A stretch of DNA of 64,000 nt from assembly GCF_020379485.1 (NCBI RefSeq), contig NC_063451.1:24286630-24350629 (forward strand). The letters run 5' to 3'. The number at the start of each line of letters is the position of its first letter. The stretch's first letter is position 1. The notes below the pieces were generated by a model. The model was not told the DNA's origin, searched no databases, and worked only from the letters and a program-made list of their open reading frames with translations. Origin of the DNA: Brassica napus (Eukaryota > Streptophyta > Magnoliopsida > Brassicales > Brassicaceae). A program made the position numbers and the translations under genes. Positions 10,717 to 21,597 of this stretch are shown here, in pieces.

Positions 10717-11539
10717 ACACAATATCATAAGTCTTGGACAAGCAACCGAGATGGGTTGTGAGGTCAATATGAAAGAAGACTTACTGATGCTGAAAGATCC
10801 CCGTGGAAGGCTATTAGTACAAGTCGCAAGGCAACCAAACCGATTGTACAAGACGCCAATGGAGGTTGAATATCCGAAGTGTCTTCAAATACAAGAAACT
10901 GATGTTACATGGACGTGGCATGCACGGCTAGGACATGTGAACTTTGGAGTCATGAAGAATATGGTAGACAAAGAGATGGTAGTAGGGATGCCTCAGGTGA
11001 TACACGAGAAAGATGTGTGCAGCGCCTGCTTAGTTGGGAAGCAAACTCGGAAGTCTTTCCCGACTAAAGCAAAGTATCGAGCATCACACGCATTGGAGTT
11101 GGTACATGGTGACTTGTGCGGTCTGATATCACCATCAACACCAGCAAACAATAGATATGTATTTGTCTTAATTGATGATTACTCAAGATATATGTGGACG
11201 ATGCTGCTAAGAGAGAAGAGTGAAGCGTTCGATCAGTTCAAAAAGTTCAAGGAGTACGTGGAGAATCAAACGAAGCTACAACTCAAGACTTTTCGCACCG
11301 ATAGAGGAGGAGAGTTCACATCTTCTGAGTTCATTCGTTTTTGTGAAGAAAACAGTGTAACTAGACATCTCACCGCACCGTATACACCGCAACAAAACGG
11401 TGTGGTTGAGAGAAGAAATAGAACACTAATGGAGATGACTAGAAGTTTGATGAAAGCTATGAAGATACCTAATCAGCTATGGGGAGAAGCAGTACGTCAT
11501 TCAACGTATCTCATAAACCGCATTGCTACAAAGGCTTAG
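10672..11539 (+). pseudogene. Copia GAG-pre-integrase and integrase part
   Basis: Read in the frame after the shift. Visible are LKDIYYIPSLKHNIISLG, then the GAG-pre-integrase zinc motif (WHARLGHV ... CSACLVGKQ) and the integrase core with VHGDLCG, FRTDRGGEF and the TPQQNGVVERRNR block. The frame ends at TAG 11537-11539. The duplicated copy at 13595-13597 has TTG (Leu) at the equivalent position, so this stop is a private nonsense mutation of the main copy. The reading frame continues after it without a shift. Confidence 0.9.
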
Positions 11540-13142
11540 GAAGACAAGACTCCATACGAAAGCTTGTATGTTAAGAAACCGAACATTGAGCATCTAAGGG
11601 TCTTTGGATGTGTAGCTTTTGCAAAAATCAACAGTCATCATCTCAAGAAGCTGGATGATCGATCAAGGATGGTGATCAATCTAGGCACAGAGCCCGGCTC
11701 AAAAGCTTACAGACTCTATGATCCGGTCGCGAAGAAGATAGTTGTTAGTAGAGATGTAATCTTTGACGAGAAGAAAAGTTGGGATTGGTCCACACTATCA
11801 ACAAACGTAGACGAAGAACCAGGATCATTCAAGCTTCCTCATATTGATGTTACAGAAGAAGGAGATGGTGATGAGCATCAAGATCACCAACACCACGAAG
11901 AGCAAAACAATAATGAAGAAGAAGAAGCTGTAGACGCAGATGAACAAGAGCAAGTAGTAGAGAACAACGATGCAAACCAAGACCCGCATGTAACATCAAG
12001 ATATGGTCGTAACATCAGAAAACCAAAGCGGTTCGATGATTACATCCTACTCGCTGAAGTTGAAAGTGGCAGACTCTTGCTCACCATCGGTGGTGAACCA
12101 GAAAGTTACATCGAAGCTGCAGTAATACAAGCTTGGATCGATGCAATGAAGGCAGAGATCGAATCTATCATCAAAAACAAAACCTGGAAGCTCGTCAAGA
12201 AGCCGGCAGGTGTGAAACCGATAGGTTTGAAGTGGATCTATAAGATCAAGAGGAATGCAGATGGAACGGTGATCAAATACAAAGCAAGGCTAGTTGCAAA
12301 ATGTTACGTGCAACAACAAGGCATAGACTTCGACGAATTATTTGCACCAGTTGCTCGGATAGAAACCATACGACTACTCTTGGCGTTAGCAGCAACTAAT
12401 GGATGGGAGATCCATCACTTAGATGTGAAAACTGCATTCCTGAATGGAGACTTAAATGAGGATGTATACGTTACTCAACGAGAAGGCTTTGTGGAGAAAG
12501 GAAAGGAGGATCTTGTGTACAAACTTAGCAAAGCACTATACGGTTTGCGTCAAGCTCCGAGAGCTTGGAACATCAAACTCGACCGTGTTCTCAAGGAGAT
12601 GGAGTTCACGAAGTGCACCAAGGAACCTGCGGTATATCAAAAGAAACAGAAGGGGGAGCTTCTGATCATAGCTATATACATCGATGACTTGTTTGTAACA
12701 GGGACTTCGCTCAATGTTATCAAGCAATTCAAAGATGATATGTCAAGAAGATTTGAGATGTCAGACCTCGAGATGCTTACATACTATCTTGGTATAGAAG
12801 TAACGCAGGGAGCTGATGGCATTCACATCAAACAAGAAGGATACGCGCAAGGTATACTTGTCAAGACGAAGATGGAGTCATGTAACTATACTCACGTTCT
12901 GATGCACACGAGTTTGAAAGTATCAAAGGCAGAGGAGGAGCCTGAGATTGATGTAACATTGTATCGAAGCACCATAGGATGCTTAAGAGAGAATCATAGA
13001 GAAGCAGTGAAGCATCTATACTCACGTTCTGATGCAACATCGTGTCGAAGAAATGCGATGCACCAATTAACGGTCTATGGAAGTTCATCGGAGTTAAGAA
13101 AATCAACATACCTAAGATTCAAGTTGGAATTAAGGGTGAGAA
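11540..13142 (+). pseudogene. Copia reverse transcriptase part, RNase H deleted
   Basis: In frame with the integrase segment. The reverse transcriptase blocks [36 protein letters not shown] and the catalytic YIDD (in [12 protein letters not shown]) are present. After the block YRSTIGCLR the sequence jumps to what looks like the extreme 3' end of pol. The RNase H domain (DSDWAG and SSTEAE-type motifs) is absent, an internal deletion of several hundred bases. It ends next to a purine-rich stretch (AAGGGTGAGAA) directly before the LTR at 13143. The element is therefore non-autonomous. Confidence 0.88.
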
Positions 13143-13404
13143 TGTTGGATAATTCCAGTTAACTTGAGGAGCAAGTTAACTCATTAAAGTGAAGTTTGAT
13201 GGGTTAAGGAAAAAGGAAAACATATCGAGCTTAGGAATGTTTCCATATTATTATTAGGAAAAGATGTAGCTTCGCTCTTAGGAAAAGATGTAGATTCTTC
13301 CTATATAAAGAGTTCTCATGGAGAGATGTTCCATCAAGAGAAACACATTGAAAGGTTTAGTTTTGAGAGAGTTTCTAAATCTAATAAGAAGAGAAGTTCT
13401 TATA
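13143..13404 (+). repeat. LTR with its last ~18 bp missing
   Basis: Begins TGTTGGATAATTCC at the canonical LTR start and runs to the word CTTATAA, where it joins integrase sequence instead of finishing the LTR. It includes a perfect hairpin (GTTAACTTG, five-base loop, CAAGTTAAC) near 13160-13180. Confidence 0.88.
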
Positions 13405-13911
13405 AGAAAACGGTGTAACTAGACATCTCACCGCACCGTATACACCGCAACAAAACGGTGTGGTTGAGAGAAGAAATAGAACACTAATGGAGATGACTAG
13501 AAGTTTGATGAAAGCTATGAAGATACCTAATCAGCTATGGGGAGAAGCAGTACGTCATTCAACGTATCTCATAAACCGCATTGCTACAAAGGCTTTGGAA
13601 GACAAGACTCCATACGAAAGCTTGTATGTTAAGAAACCGAACATTGAGCATCTAAGGGTCTTTGGATGTGTAGCTTTTGCAAAAATCAACAGTCCTCATC
13701 TCAAGAAGCTGGATGATCGATCAAGGATGGTGATCAACCTAGGCACAGAGCCCGGCTCAAAAGCTTACAGACTCTATGATCCGGTCGCGAAGAAGATAGT
13801 TGTTAGTAGAGATGTAATCTTTGATGAGAAGAAAAGTTGGGATTGGTCCACACTATCAACAAACGTAGACGAAGAACCAGGATCATTCAAGCTTCCTCAT
13901 ATTGATGTTAC
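13405..13911 (+). repeat. Second direct copy of the integrase segment
   Basis: Near-identical copy of about 11348-11855, with roughly five differences in 507 bp. It contains the end of integrase (NGVVERRNRTLMEM) and the following linker, and is intact where the main copy has TAG. It is joined on the left to a truncated LTR and on the right to inverted sequence. Confidence 0.88.
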
Positions 13912-14064
13912 ATGCTGGTCTTGGTTTGCATCGTTGTTCTCTGCTAGTTGCTCTTGTTCACCTGCGTCTACAACTTCTTCTTCTTCATTATTGTTTTGCT
14001 CTTCGTGGTGTTGGTGATCTTGATGCTCATCACCATCTCCTTCTTCTGTAACATCAATATGAAG
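13912..14064 (-). repeat. Inverted copy of the integrase-RT linker
   Basis: Reverse complement of about 11837-11996, the acidic linker coding region. The junction with the direct copy lies in the shared word TTGATGTTACA, which occurs in both source strands. Confidence 0.85.
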
Positions 14065-14087
14065 AAGAAAAAAAAAACAATTAAAGT

Positions 14088-14367
14088 TGCATCAAACACA
14101 AAGATTATAAGAACTTCTCTTTTTATTAGATTTAGAAACTCTCTCAAAACTAAACATTTCAATGTGTTTCTCTTGATGGAACATCTCTCCATGAGAACTC
14201 TTTATATAGGAAGAAGCTATATCTTTTCCTAAGAGCGAAGCTACATCTTTTCCTAATAATAATATGGAAACATTCCTAAGCTCGATATGTTTTCCTTTTT
14301 CCTTAACCCATCAAACTTCACTTTAATGAGTTAACTTTCTCCTCAAGTTAATTGGAATTATCCAACA
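14088..14367 (-). repeat. Full-length LTR in inverted orientation
   Basis: Reverse complement of the element's LTR, 280 bp, with TG...CA ends. Its inner side also carries the first bases of the untranslated leader (AACTTTAATTG on the minus strand), then a poly-T/poly-A stretch at about 14065-14080. Confidence 0.9.
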
Positions 14368-14372
14368 GAAAT

Positions 14373-15425
14373 TTCAGATTCGTATAAGAATCTCAGCTCA
14401 TCTTAAAATTTCAAATCTAGAATGCATTTTTAAGTTCCCAAAAGTCAAGACTTTAACTTCTCGTCATCATCATCTCTTCGCCAGCTGAATGTAGAGACAA
14501 TGTAGTGTTCAGTAACCGAAAGCGTTTTACAGAGTGTAAACCGCAACTTCTTTCCCTCATGTAATTCTAAATAGCATATCCGTTGAAGAGTTTTGAGATG
14601 TAAGCTCAAGAGACCTCATCATAATTGGTACAGATTCAGCATGGAATTATATATCAGTTAAAGCTCTGGAAACAGATCACTAAGAATGGAAAACTTTGAG
14701 TTTACCTGGTTAAGAGTTAAATAAGGGAGGTAGGTGTTGGTGTTTGCAGAGCTAGGTCACGATTATGGAACCAGAACATCGCCTTATTTATTGGATCAAT
14801 TTGAGATGCTTATGGACGTTGTAGAATCAGAGAGCTTGAAGTTGTGGTTGCTCCGGTAACGTCAAACCCACTCACTGAGCACATTGAACCTTCCTTGTAG
14901 AGATGTTCAGACGGTGGGGATAGACAGAACCTTGGATTTGCATGCGTTCCCTAACTAAAACAATCAGAAACAATGAGTGAGGAGAGATAGACACTGAATG
15001 TAAGATATACTTTCTTTCAACATACATAACATCTAAAAGAGATATGAACTTACCTGAGCAGCATATGTCCATTGAAATGGGCTCTTCTCAGAATTAAGCT
15101 GAGATCAAAATTACAATAGGAATCCACAAAGATCGTTCCAATGATCTGAAAGCACAATTCATATCACAATTGAAGATCAAAGTTCAAAGAAACTGACTAC
15201 AATGGACAATCATATAACTTGTAGAGAGATAATCAAAAATAGAGGAAGAACCTCCTAGTATCCGAGGAGACGCACTTTGCTGGTGGAGCTAAAACGATCA
15301 GCCTCCAATCGGCAAGTAATAGCGCAGAGGGTACTATCACAGTCACTGGAAAAGTAAGAAAGAAAGTGATTGAGAAAGAATGAAGTGATGAGAGATTGGA
15401 TAGGAAATGAACATATTTATAGTGG
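14373..15425 (-). pseudogene. RPA70-like (DUF223/OB-fold) protein, N-terminal remnant
   Basis: Minus-strand pieces resembling the first OB fold of the RPA70-like DUF223 family. One near 15270-15340 reads RFSSTSKVRLLGY, then a stop. Another near 14870-14930 reads PHRLN and EGSMCSVSGFDVTGATTTSSS in alternate frames. A third near 14720 reads ANTNTYLP. Exon-border-like sites are present: CTCAG before GTAAGTT at about 15053, an acceptor-like TTAG near 14953, and CCAG before GTAAACTC at about 14706. Frames are broken by stops and shifts, so this is a decayed gene. It is separated from its probable C-terminal half (8416-8960) by the Copia composite, and its upstream part by the LARD element at 15557. 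Confidence 0.5.
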
Positions 15426-15556
15426 AGGATTCAAGCGAAGGCTTCAATGAGGGGATTCATTGAATGATAGATCGTGTGAGTAGTGAGAATTTGGTGTTAA
15501 TGTGATCGTCAATGCGGATGCAAGAATCCAACCGACTTCCATAAAGCTTCCATAAC

Positions 15557-16509
15557 TGAAGAACCCTAAGATAGGGAGGATCACTTTAGCTGGGTGTTGG
15601 ATATGATCCGAGAAGACAAACGACACTTCTGGAACTGAGATGGATTGAAAGGATCGTCAAGAGATGCGGAATGACTCTTGATATACCCACGATCTAAGGC
15701 TAACCACCAAAGAAAGAATGAATGTGTTGGCTAACCACCAAACAACACACAAAGATGAATTGGCTGACCACCAAATCAACAAGCCGGTTCACACCAATGA
15801 ACTAGCTAAAGAACTCTCTCTCTCTCACTCAGAGAAGAAACAAAATAAACAACCAAAACTGAACTGATTTTATTGATGAAATGGACTACATATTTATAGT
15901 GTTTTGTAGATCTAGGAATTAAATGAAAAGGTAGATATAGATCTAGATCTAGTCTTTAATACGAAAATAAAAAGATGATACTAGACAAGGTGACTGTTCG
16001 GCTTCTGTCCAGATTCGTTGTATCCTGAAGCATGAACCGCGGTAAGGAGAACGACGGATGTGGGACTGTCCGTATGAACCACCATGTCCAGATCATGAAC
16101 CATATTGGACCAAGTGTGTCCTATGTCTTCAGATAGGTGAAGGATTCTTGCCTTAGTGAGATTTGGCTGATCAAAGTGCATGAACTGATCAAAAAGGTCG
16201 ATCAGTCCATCAGTACGGTCGCCGGTACGTGCAGTATGAGGCAATCGAGCCAAAAGAAAGAAGTCTCGATCATTTTGTGAAACCTCATGATCCAAGTCAA
16301 GTCTGACATGATCTTTCTCAAGTCTGGCATGATCTTTCTCAAGTCTGGCATGATCTTTCTCAAGTCTGGCATGATCTTTCTCAAGTCTGGCATGATCCAA
16401 GTCAAGTCTGGTACGGTGAAAAACATGAACCTCGGTTGAATTGTTCAGAACGTCCTGAACTCCATGCTGAGCTGGTTCCATGTAATGATCCGTGGACTGC
16501 GGCACATCA
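15557..16509 (-). repeat. 3' LTR of the LARD element
   Basis: 953 bp. It contains the last ~175 codons of the gag-like frame. It carries five 21-bp repeat units (16301-16405), against three in the other LTR. Confidence 0.92.
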
Positions 16510-17315
16510 TTCCCTTCCTCTTCAAAAAGATTTGTCTTCAAATCTGAAACATTAAAAGGAAAAGGATTATAAGCAAAAGAACCATAATCAGAACGTTGCT
16601 CACCTTGAGTTCGGTCCAGTTTGTGAATGGAAGAAGATCCTTCTTTATAACCACAATTTTGCTCTCCACTTGACCCTTCCTTCAGTTCATGTGCATAGTC
16701 ATCGAAAATTGGTAAAGAGTCTTCCTTTTCTGGCTCGGTTTCAATTTTCTCCAAAGTCACCAACGATTTCTGTTTTTGGCACTTGTAGGCATAATGACCG
16801 ACCATATGGCATTTGAAGCACCTGGTAGAAAGAGCCTTGCTTGTGGTTTTCACAGCCTTGCTTTTATCAGAAGACAACACATTAGTTTTCAAATCAGAAT
16901 TTAAAGGAGAAGAAGAATTACTTTGTTGTTTTGGTGCAGAAGAAGTGTTGGTGTTTCCCTTCTTTTTGAGTTGCCGGACAACATGAATCGCCTTATGCAA
17001 CATCTTTTCCAAGATGGCATAAGTCTGAAGCTCGTTCGGATCAGACACATCACGGTTGCTTCTCTTGGCTTTGGTGAAGGGACAATCACCACTCCTGATC
17101 CACTTCTCATCATCATCGAACTTGTTTTGTCTCTTCCTTTGGTTTCTTTGCTTCTGCACAAAATCAAACTCATTAGAAGCAAACTGTTTCTTATTTCCAA
17201 AAATCATTTGCTCTTTTTCTAACACGGTTTTAAAAGGAAAGTAAACGTCTTGTTGTAGGTTTGATTTCTTGAGAAGTCCAAACATCCTGAAAACACTTAA
17301 CAAAAGAGTTAGCAA
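15981..17315 (-). CDS. Gag-like zinc-knuckle protein of the LARD element
   Basis: 444 codons. The N-terminal third is basic and glutamine/lysine-rich. A single zinc knuckle CFKCHMVGHYAYKC (CX2CX4HX4C) follows at about residues 167-180, typical of gag nucleocapsid and some cellular RNA-binding proteins. The C-terminal part has a heptad array of LEKDHAR (about residues 305-335), likely a charged helix or coiled coil, and then about 100 residues rich in His and Asp. The last ~175 codons, including the heptads, lie inside the 3' LTR, so the same coding sequence is also present in the 5' LTR without a start. No protease or pol follows. It may be a truncated gag that still packages its RNA; that is inference. 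Confidence 0.75.
   Translation of the reverse strand: MLTLLLSVFRMFGLLKKSNLQQDVYFPFKTVLEKEQMIFGNKKQFASNEFDFVQKQRNQRKRQNKFDDDEKWIRSGDCPFTKAKRSNRDVSDPNELQTYAILEKMLHKAIHVVRQLKKKGNTNTSSAPKQQSNSSSPLNSDLKTNVLSSDKSKAVKTTSKALSTRCFKCHMVGHYAYKCQKQKSLVTLEKIETEPEKEDSLPIFDDYAHELKEGSSGEQNCGYKEGSSSIHKLDRTQGEQRSDYGSFAYNPFPFNVSDLKTNLFEEEGNDVPQSTDHYMEPAQHGVQDVLNNSTEVHVFHRTRLDLDHARLEKDHARLEKDHARLEKDHARLEKDHVRLDLDHEVSQNDRDFFLLARLPHTARTGDRTDGLIDLFDQFMHFDQPNLTKARILHLSEDIGHTWSNMVHDLDMVVHTDSPTSVVLLTAVHASGYNESGQKPNSHLV
16301..16405. repeat. 21-bp coding minisatellite inside the LTR (5 units)
   Basis: Units start at 16301, 16322, 16343, 16364 and 16385, each encoding the heptad LEKDHAR or a variant on the minus strand. 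The other LTR has three units (18519-18581). Confidence 0.9.
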
Positions 17316-17759
17316 ATAAAAATCCTCACACTCTCAAAGTGTTTATCTCACGATTTTTAGGTGATCACTCAGAGTTCTTTCCACTGGTTCAATGGATGAT
17401 AGGCAGTCAAAATTCAGCAATAAAAACCCAAAACAAACTTTCGTGGGAAAAAGAAAAGAGAAAGAAAGATGAAGAGAAATTTGATATGGATCCGCCTTAA
17501 CTGTCCTAAGGCTGGGTTTCTCTTCAGCCAGCAGGGTTTCTCTTCCACCACTCCCCCTGGATTTCTCTTCAGAAGTGACTCAAGCCAAAACTTTTACTCT
17601 TTTTTTTTTGATAGATTTTTTTTTCTCTCTTTTTTTTTTTAAATAACTGGCGATCACAAGAGAGTAAAAGAACAGCCCGGATCCAACAAGAAATAAGAAA
17701 ATAAAATCGTGGAGAGATGAGAAGATGAAAAGATGAATTGAAAATAAACCAGCCAAAGT

Positions 17760-17774
17760 GGCTCTGATACCAAC
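17760..17774 (-). promoter_or_regulatory. Primer binding site of the LARD element
   Basis: Minus strand TGGTATCAGAGCC, two bases from the CA end of the 5' LTR: the standard initiator-Met tRNA site. Confidence 0.88.
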
Positions 17775-18685
17775 TGAAGAACCCTAAGATAGGGAGGATC
17801 ACTTTAGCTGGGTGTTGGATATGATCCGAGAAGGCAAACGACACTTCTGGAACTGAGATGGATTGAAAGGATCGTCAAGAGATGCGGAATGACTCTTGAT
17901 ATACCCACGATCTAAGGCTAACCACCAAAGAAAGAATGAATGTGTTGGCTAACCACCAAACAACACACAAAGATGAATTGGCTGACCACCAAATCAACAA
18001 GCCGGTTCACACCAATGAACTAGCTAAAGAACTCTCTCTCTCTCACTCAGAGAAGAAACAAAATAAACAACCAAAACTGAACCGATTTTATTGATGAAAT
18101 GGACTACATATTTATAGTGTTTTGTAGATCTAGGAATTAAATGAAAAAGTAGATATAGATCTAGATCTAGTCTTTAATACGAAAATAAAGAGATAAGACT
18201 AGACAAGGTGACTGTTCGGCTTCTGTCCAGATTCGTTGTATCCTGAAGCATGAACCGCGGTAAGGAGAACGACGGATGTGGGACTGTCCGTATGAACCAC
18301 CTTGTCCAGATCATGAACCATACTGGACCAAGTGTGTCCTATGTCTTCAGATAGGTGAAGGATTCTTGCCTTAGTGAGATTTGGCTGATCAAAGTGCATG
18401 AACTGATCAAAAGGGTCGATCAGTCCATCAGTACGGTCGCTGGTACGTGCAGTATGAGGCAATCGAGCCAAAAGAGAGAAGTCTCGATCATTTTGTGAAA
18501 CCTCATGATCCAAGTCAAGTCTGACATGATCTTTCTCAAGTCTGACATGATCTTTCTCAAGTCTGGCATGATCCAAGTCAAGTCTGGTACGGTGAAAAAC
18601 ATGAACCTCGGTTGAATTGTTCAGAACGTCCTGAACTCCATGCTGAGCTGGGTCCATGTAATGATCCGTGGACTGCGGCACATCA
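17775..18685 (-). repeat. 5' LTR of the LARD element
   Basis: 911 bp, aligned end to end with 15557-16509 except for a 42-bp shorter repeat tract and scattered substitutions. It lies next to the primer binding site. Confidence 0.92.
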
Positions 18686-18690
18686 ATAAC

Positions 18691-19147
18691 GGTTCAGAAA
18701 TTCAATCAAGAGTTTAAGAAATCGAATCCAACAGACATATACAATGCCATCCAACTGAACTTGATCGGGGTTCATAGTAATATATGAATCTTCATTGGCC
18801 GTAGCCTGAACTGCATATGTGGCTGCAGCTGCTCTGCACCTCGTTCCTCATCGACATTTTTGGAGAAGAAGACGACTACCGTGTTAACCTACAGACAAAG
18901 CCCAAGGATCCAATTATGTTAGGCCTAACAAACTGATTTCAATCAGTTTTTAAGTAATGTAGCAAAGCCCATCAATAGTTAAGTTATTAATCCGGTCGAA
19001 TGAAAGGCAGAACATCAGTTACCTGGACATGTGGCGCCGTTTCCTGGACATGTGGCGCCGTTTCCTTGCTCGACTTTCCTAGCTGGCAGATGACATGGAT
19101 AGCCTAAGAAGGAGAGAAACCTTGTTTTATAATAATAGATAGATAGA
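18691..19147 (-). mobile_element. Possible Helitron 5' terminal region
   Basis: Read on the minus strand from 19147, the sequence starts TCTATCTATCTATTATTAT and continues AAAACAAGG, flanked by a T on the plus strand. This is the style of plant Helitron 5' ends (TC start, inserted between A and T). It leads toward the RPA-like pseudogene at 15425-8416 in the same orientation. A 21-bp tandem duplication (CCTGGACATGTGGCGCCGTTT, 19022-19063) lies inside. The 3' end (hairpin plus CTAG-type) was not found, possibly because of nested insertions. Confidence 0.4.
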
Positions 19148-19152
19148 TTTGG

Positions 19153-21597
19153 AGGATTCAATAAAAAACTACCACATTCTCTTTTGTCGCAGCCACCGTC
19201 TTACTTGCCGGAATCTCAAGAGAATAATACGGTTAATGTCAACTAATGTTTAGGGCACAAAAATATAAAGAATTATGAATAATATAATAATACAAATTCA
19301 TTCCAAATACAAATTCAATCCAAATAACAACGTTCAACTCAATATTTGTTCATTTGTATTTAACTTTTAAAATTGTTTATAAATCCATTCAAATCCAAAT
19401 CTAAATCAAATCTTTAAACAAATCCATATTATTGAATAATATATGTTTCTAAAATTTGTTTTATAATCATAGAACTAATAACAATTGATTTGAAATTAGA
19501 TTTTAAAATGAAAGAACCAATAACACTATATTTGGTTTAAATTGAATTTTAAAAATACAGAACCAAACATTGAGTTGACATAACCAAACAGTAATCGTGT
19601 AAATCATGTGTTACTGGTTACTGTTTATACGATTACTGTTTTTACCTATACGTTACACGTCGATTCATTTTTAACAACTTATTTGGTTTTGTCTATAAAT
19701 ATGGTTGCCGGTTTAAGGTAGACTCAAGCTTGCAAATAGTGTTGGATCAATGTCATTTTCTTATATATCTATGATATAATCAAATTGTATTGGATAATGT
19801 TAAATATCGAACGGGTCACCCAAACGCTAGATGTTACATTATTGAACAAGTCTGTCACTGGTTAAAATTATTTTTAACTTTTTTTAAAGCAATTACAAAT
19901 TAGTAATTACTCATTCACTTGACTCATTCAAGCTTTTAACACGCAGTCAAACTCTTGAAAAGAAATAACAACTCTTGTTAATACCAAAATTATCTATATT
20001 GCATCAAGAAAAACTTAGGCAAACATAAAAGGTTAATTTAGCATCCGTTCACTTTATAATAACACAAATAAGTCACATGTAAAATTATAGTATTAGTAAA
20101 AAAATATATATATTAACAACATCTTATATAGGAGAAAATCCATTAATAGGGAATTTTTGTTTAATCTGAACTTTATTGTAAAAGTTCAGTATATTTTTTT
20201 TTGGACAATAAAAGTCCAGTATATAAAAACTATAAATAAGATTAAAAAGTTTTTTTTTTGGACATCAAGATTAAAAGTTAGGGAAAGACTTCATTTTTCC
20301 TTGCCTATATGTTTTTAGGCCAATAAACATGATATCATGATTAGCCAGTCTTATAAACCAGAAATAATTAAAGGCCGGCATGGGAATTTTATTTATAATT
20401 TATTAAGACATAATTTGTTTCAACCAGATATACGATATTTAGAAATACAAAGGAAAAAAATTTTGTTGATGATGATCACAGACCCACATATTTCGAAAAC
20501 GACCCTTTTAATTATCCACCAGTTAATAATCCGCGCAAAATAATTATTAGTTTCGCTATTTTTTAATAAGGAGATATTAATCCGTTTAATCTGGATATCG
20601 GTTCGGTTTTAGGTTGTTTTTTGGTTTTTAATCTCCTAAAATATAACTATCATTTTAAATCAATATTTATTTGGTTTGTTCGGTTAAAATGTTTGATGTT
20701 TTTGGTTTTTTTTCCTGTGATAATCAAAAATTAATATTATTTGTTTATTTTCGTGTTATGAATCTTAGATAGTCATGATGTCGAACCAATGGTTTCATAT
20801 TATAGGTTCTAAACGGATAATAGTTAAGAAAAAGAAAAGAAAATTATTAAGACAAATCATTTTACTACAATTTTATCGATAGCGAAAGAAACATTAAGAA
20901 AATGAATATTTTAACTTCCAAAAAACTTAAATATTTCAGTTGTTGTAAATATTTAGTTATAAGGTGCTCACGTCAATGTGCACACGTATGTGTATGTAAA
21001 AGTATATAAAGATGATTGATAAATATATAAAGATATTGTTAATTAATATTAAATGACATTTTTTCAAAATAATACATGAAAAATAAAATTCTTAAAATGA
21101 AATTATGTAAAAACAAAAATATTGTAAAATTAATATAAACTATAATATATAACTTATATATAATTCTTTAAATATATGTATATATATGCATATAACACAT
21201 CAAATAGGATATTCGTTCCTATAAATATTGATATTTGTGATTTGCTTCCTTTTTTTACGGATATTGTATTTTAGTATTTGATTTGCTTCGTAGAGTAACA
21301 GATATACGGATTTTTTGGTTCAAATCAAAACGGATAACGAATCAAATCAAAATTTATGAATAATTTGTCCAGCTCTATTCGTAAACAGTAAAAATAACGT
21401 AAAGAAGAACCATGCATGTGAGTTTTATATTAAAAAACGTAAAGTATAGTACATAGTGTGAACATATTTATGTAGAGTTTGGCTGAAAAGCTCTCTACAT
21501 GTGACATGTGTCCATTTAAGTGTGAACCCATTTATTACAATGCTTCTACACGTGACATGTGTCCAGTTTAGTGTGAACGCATTTATTACAATGATTT
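19153..21597. other. AT-rich intergenic DNA with degenerate CGGTT/GGATA words
   Basis: No gene is visible; the short open frame at 20337-20543 has no recognisable content. From about 20585 to 21385 the sequence starts and ends with words related to GGATATCGGTTCGG and AAACGGATAACG around a very AT-rich middle, like the loci at 30163, 43937 and 51622. Confidence 0.4.

Larger units (their letters stand above)
9274..14367 (+). mobile_element. Rearranged Copia composite ending in an inverted LTR
   Basis: In order: a 5'-truncated LTR (9274-9472); primer binding site (9481-9493); degenerate gag-pol frame (9541-13142) lacking RNase H; an LTR cut at its 3' end (13143-13404); a second direct copy of the integrase segment (13405-13911); an inverted copy of the spacer after integrase (13912 to about 14064); a short A-rich joint; and a full-length LTR in reverse orientation (14088-14367). 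The 5-bp word GAAAT lies just left of 9274 (9268-9272) and just right of 14367 (14368-14372). It may be the target duplication of the whole composite, though the left end is not a canonical LTR end. The insertion lies within a minus-strand RPA-like pseudogene. Confidence 0.85.
15557..18685 (-). mobile_element. Non-autonomous LTR retrotransposon (LARD-type) with gag-like gene
   Basis: 3,129 bp on the minus strand. Two long LTRs, 953 bp (15557-16509) and 911 bp (17775-18685), have TG...CA ends. The 5-bp target duplication ATAAC is perfect (15552-15556 and 18686-18690). A primer binding site for initiator-Met tRNA lies next to the right LTR (about 17760-17772) and a purine tract (AAGAGGAAGGGAA on the minus strand) next to the left LTR. 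The 1.27 kb interior encodes only a zinc-knuckle protein; no protease, integrase or reverse transcriptase is present, so it must be mobilised in trans. The LTR length difference is exactly two units of an internal 21-bp repeat. Confidence 0.93.

Noticed and set aside
18691..18900. Possible coding exon rich in Ala on the minus strand (AAAATYAVQATANEDSY)
   Set aside because: Short, no start or splice support, and no family recognised.
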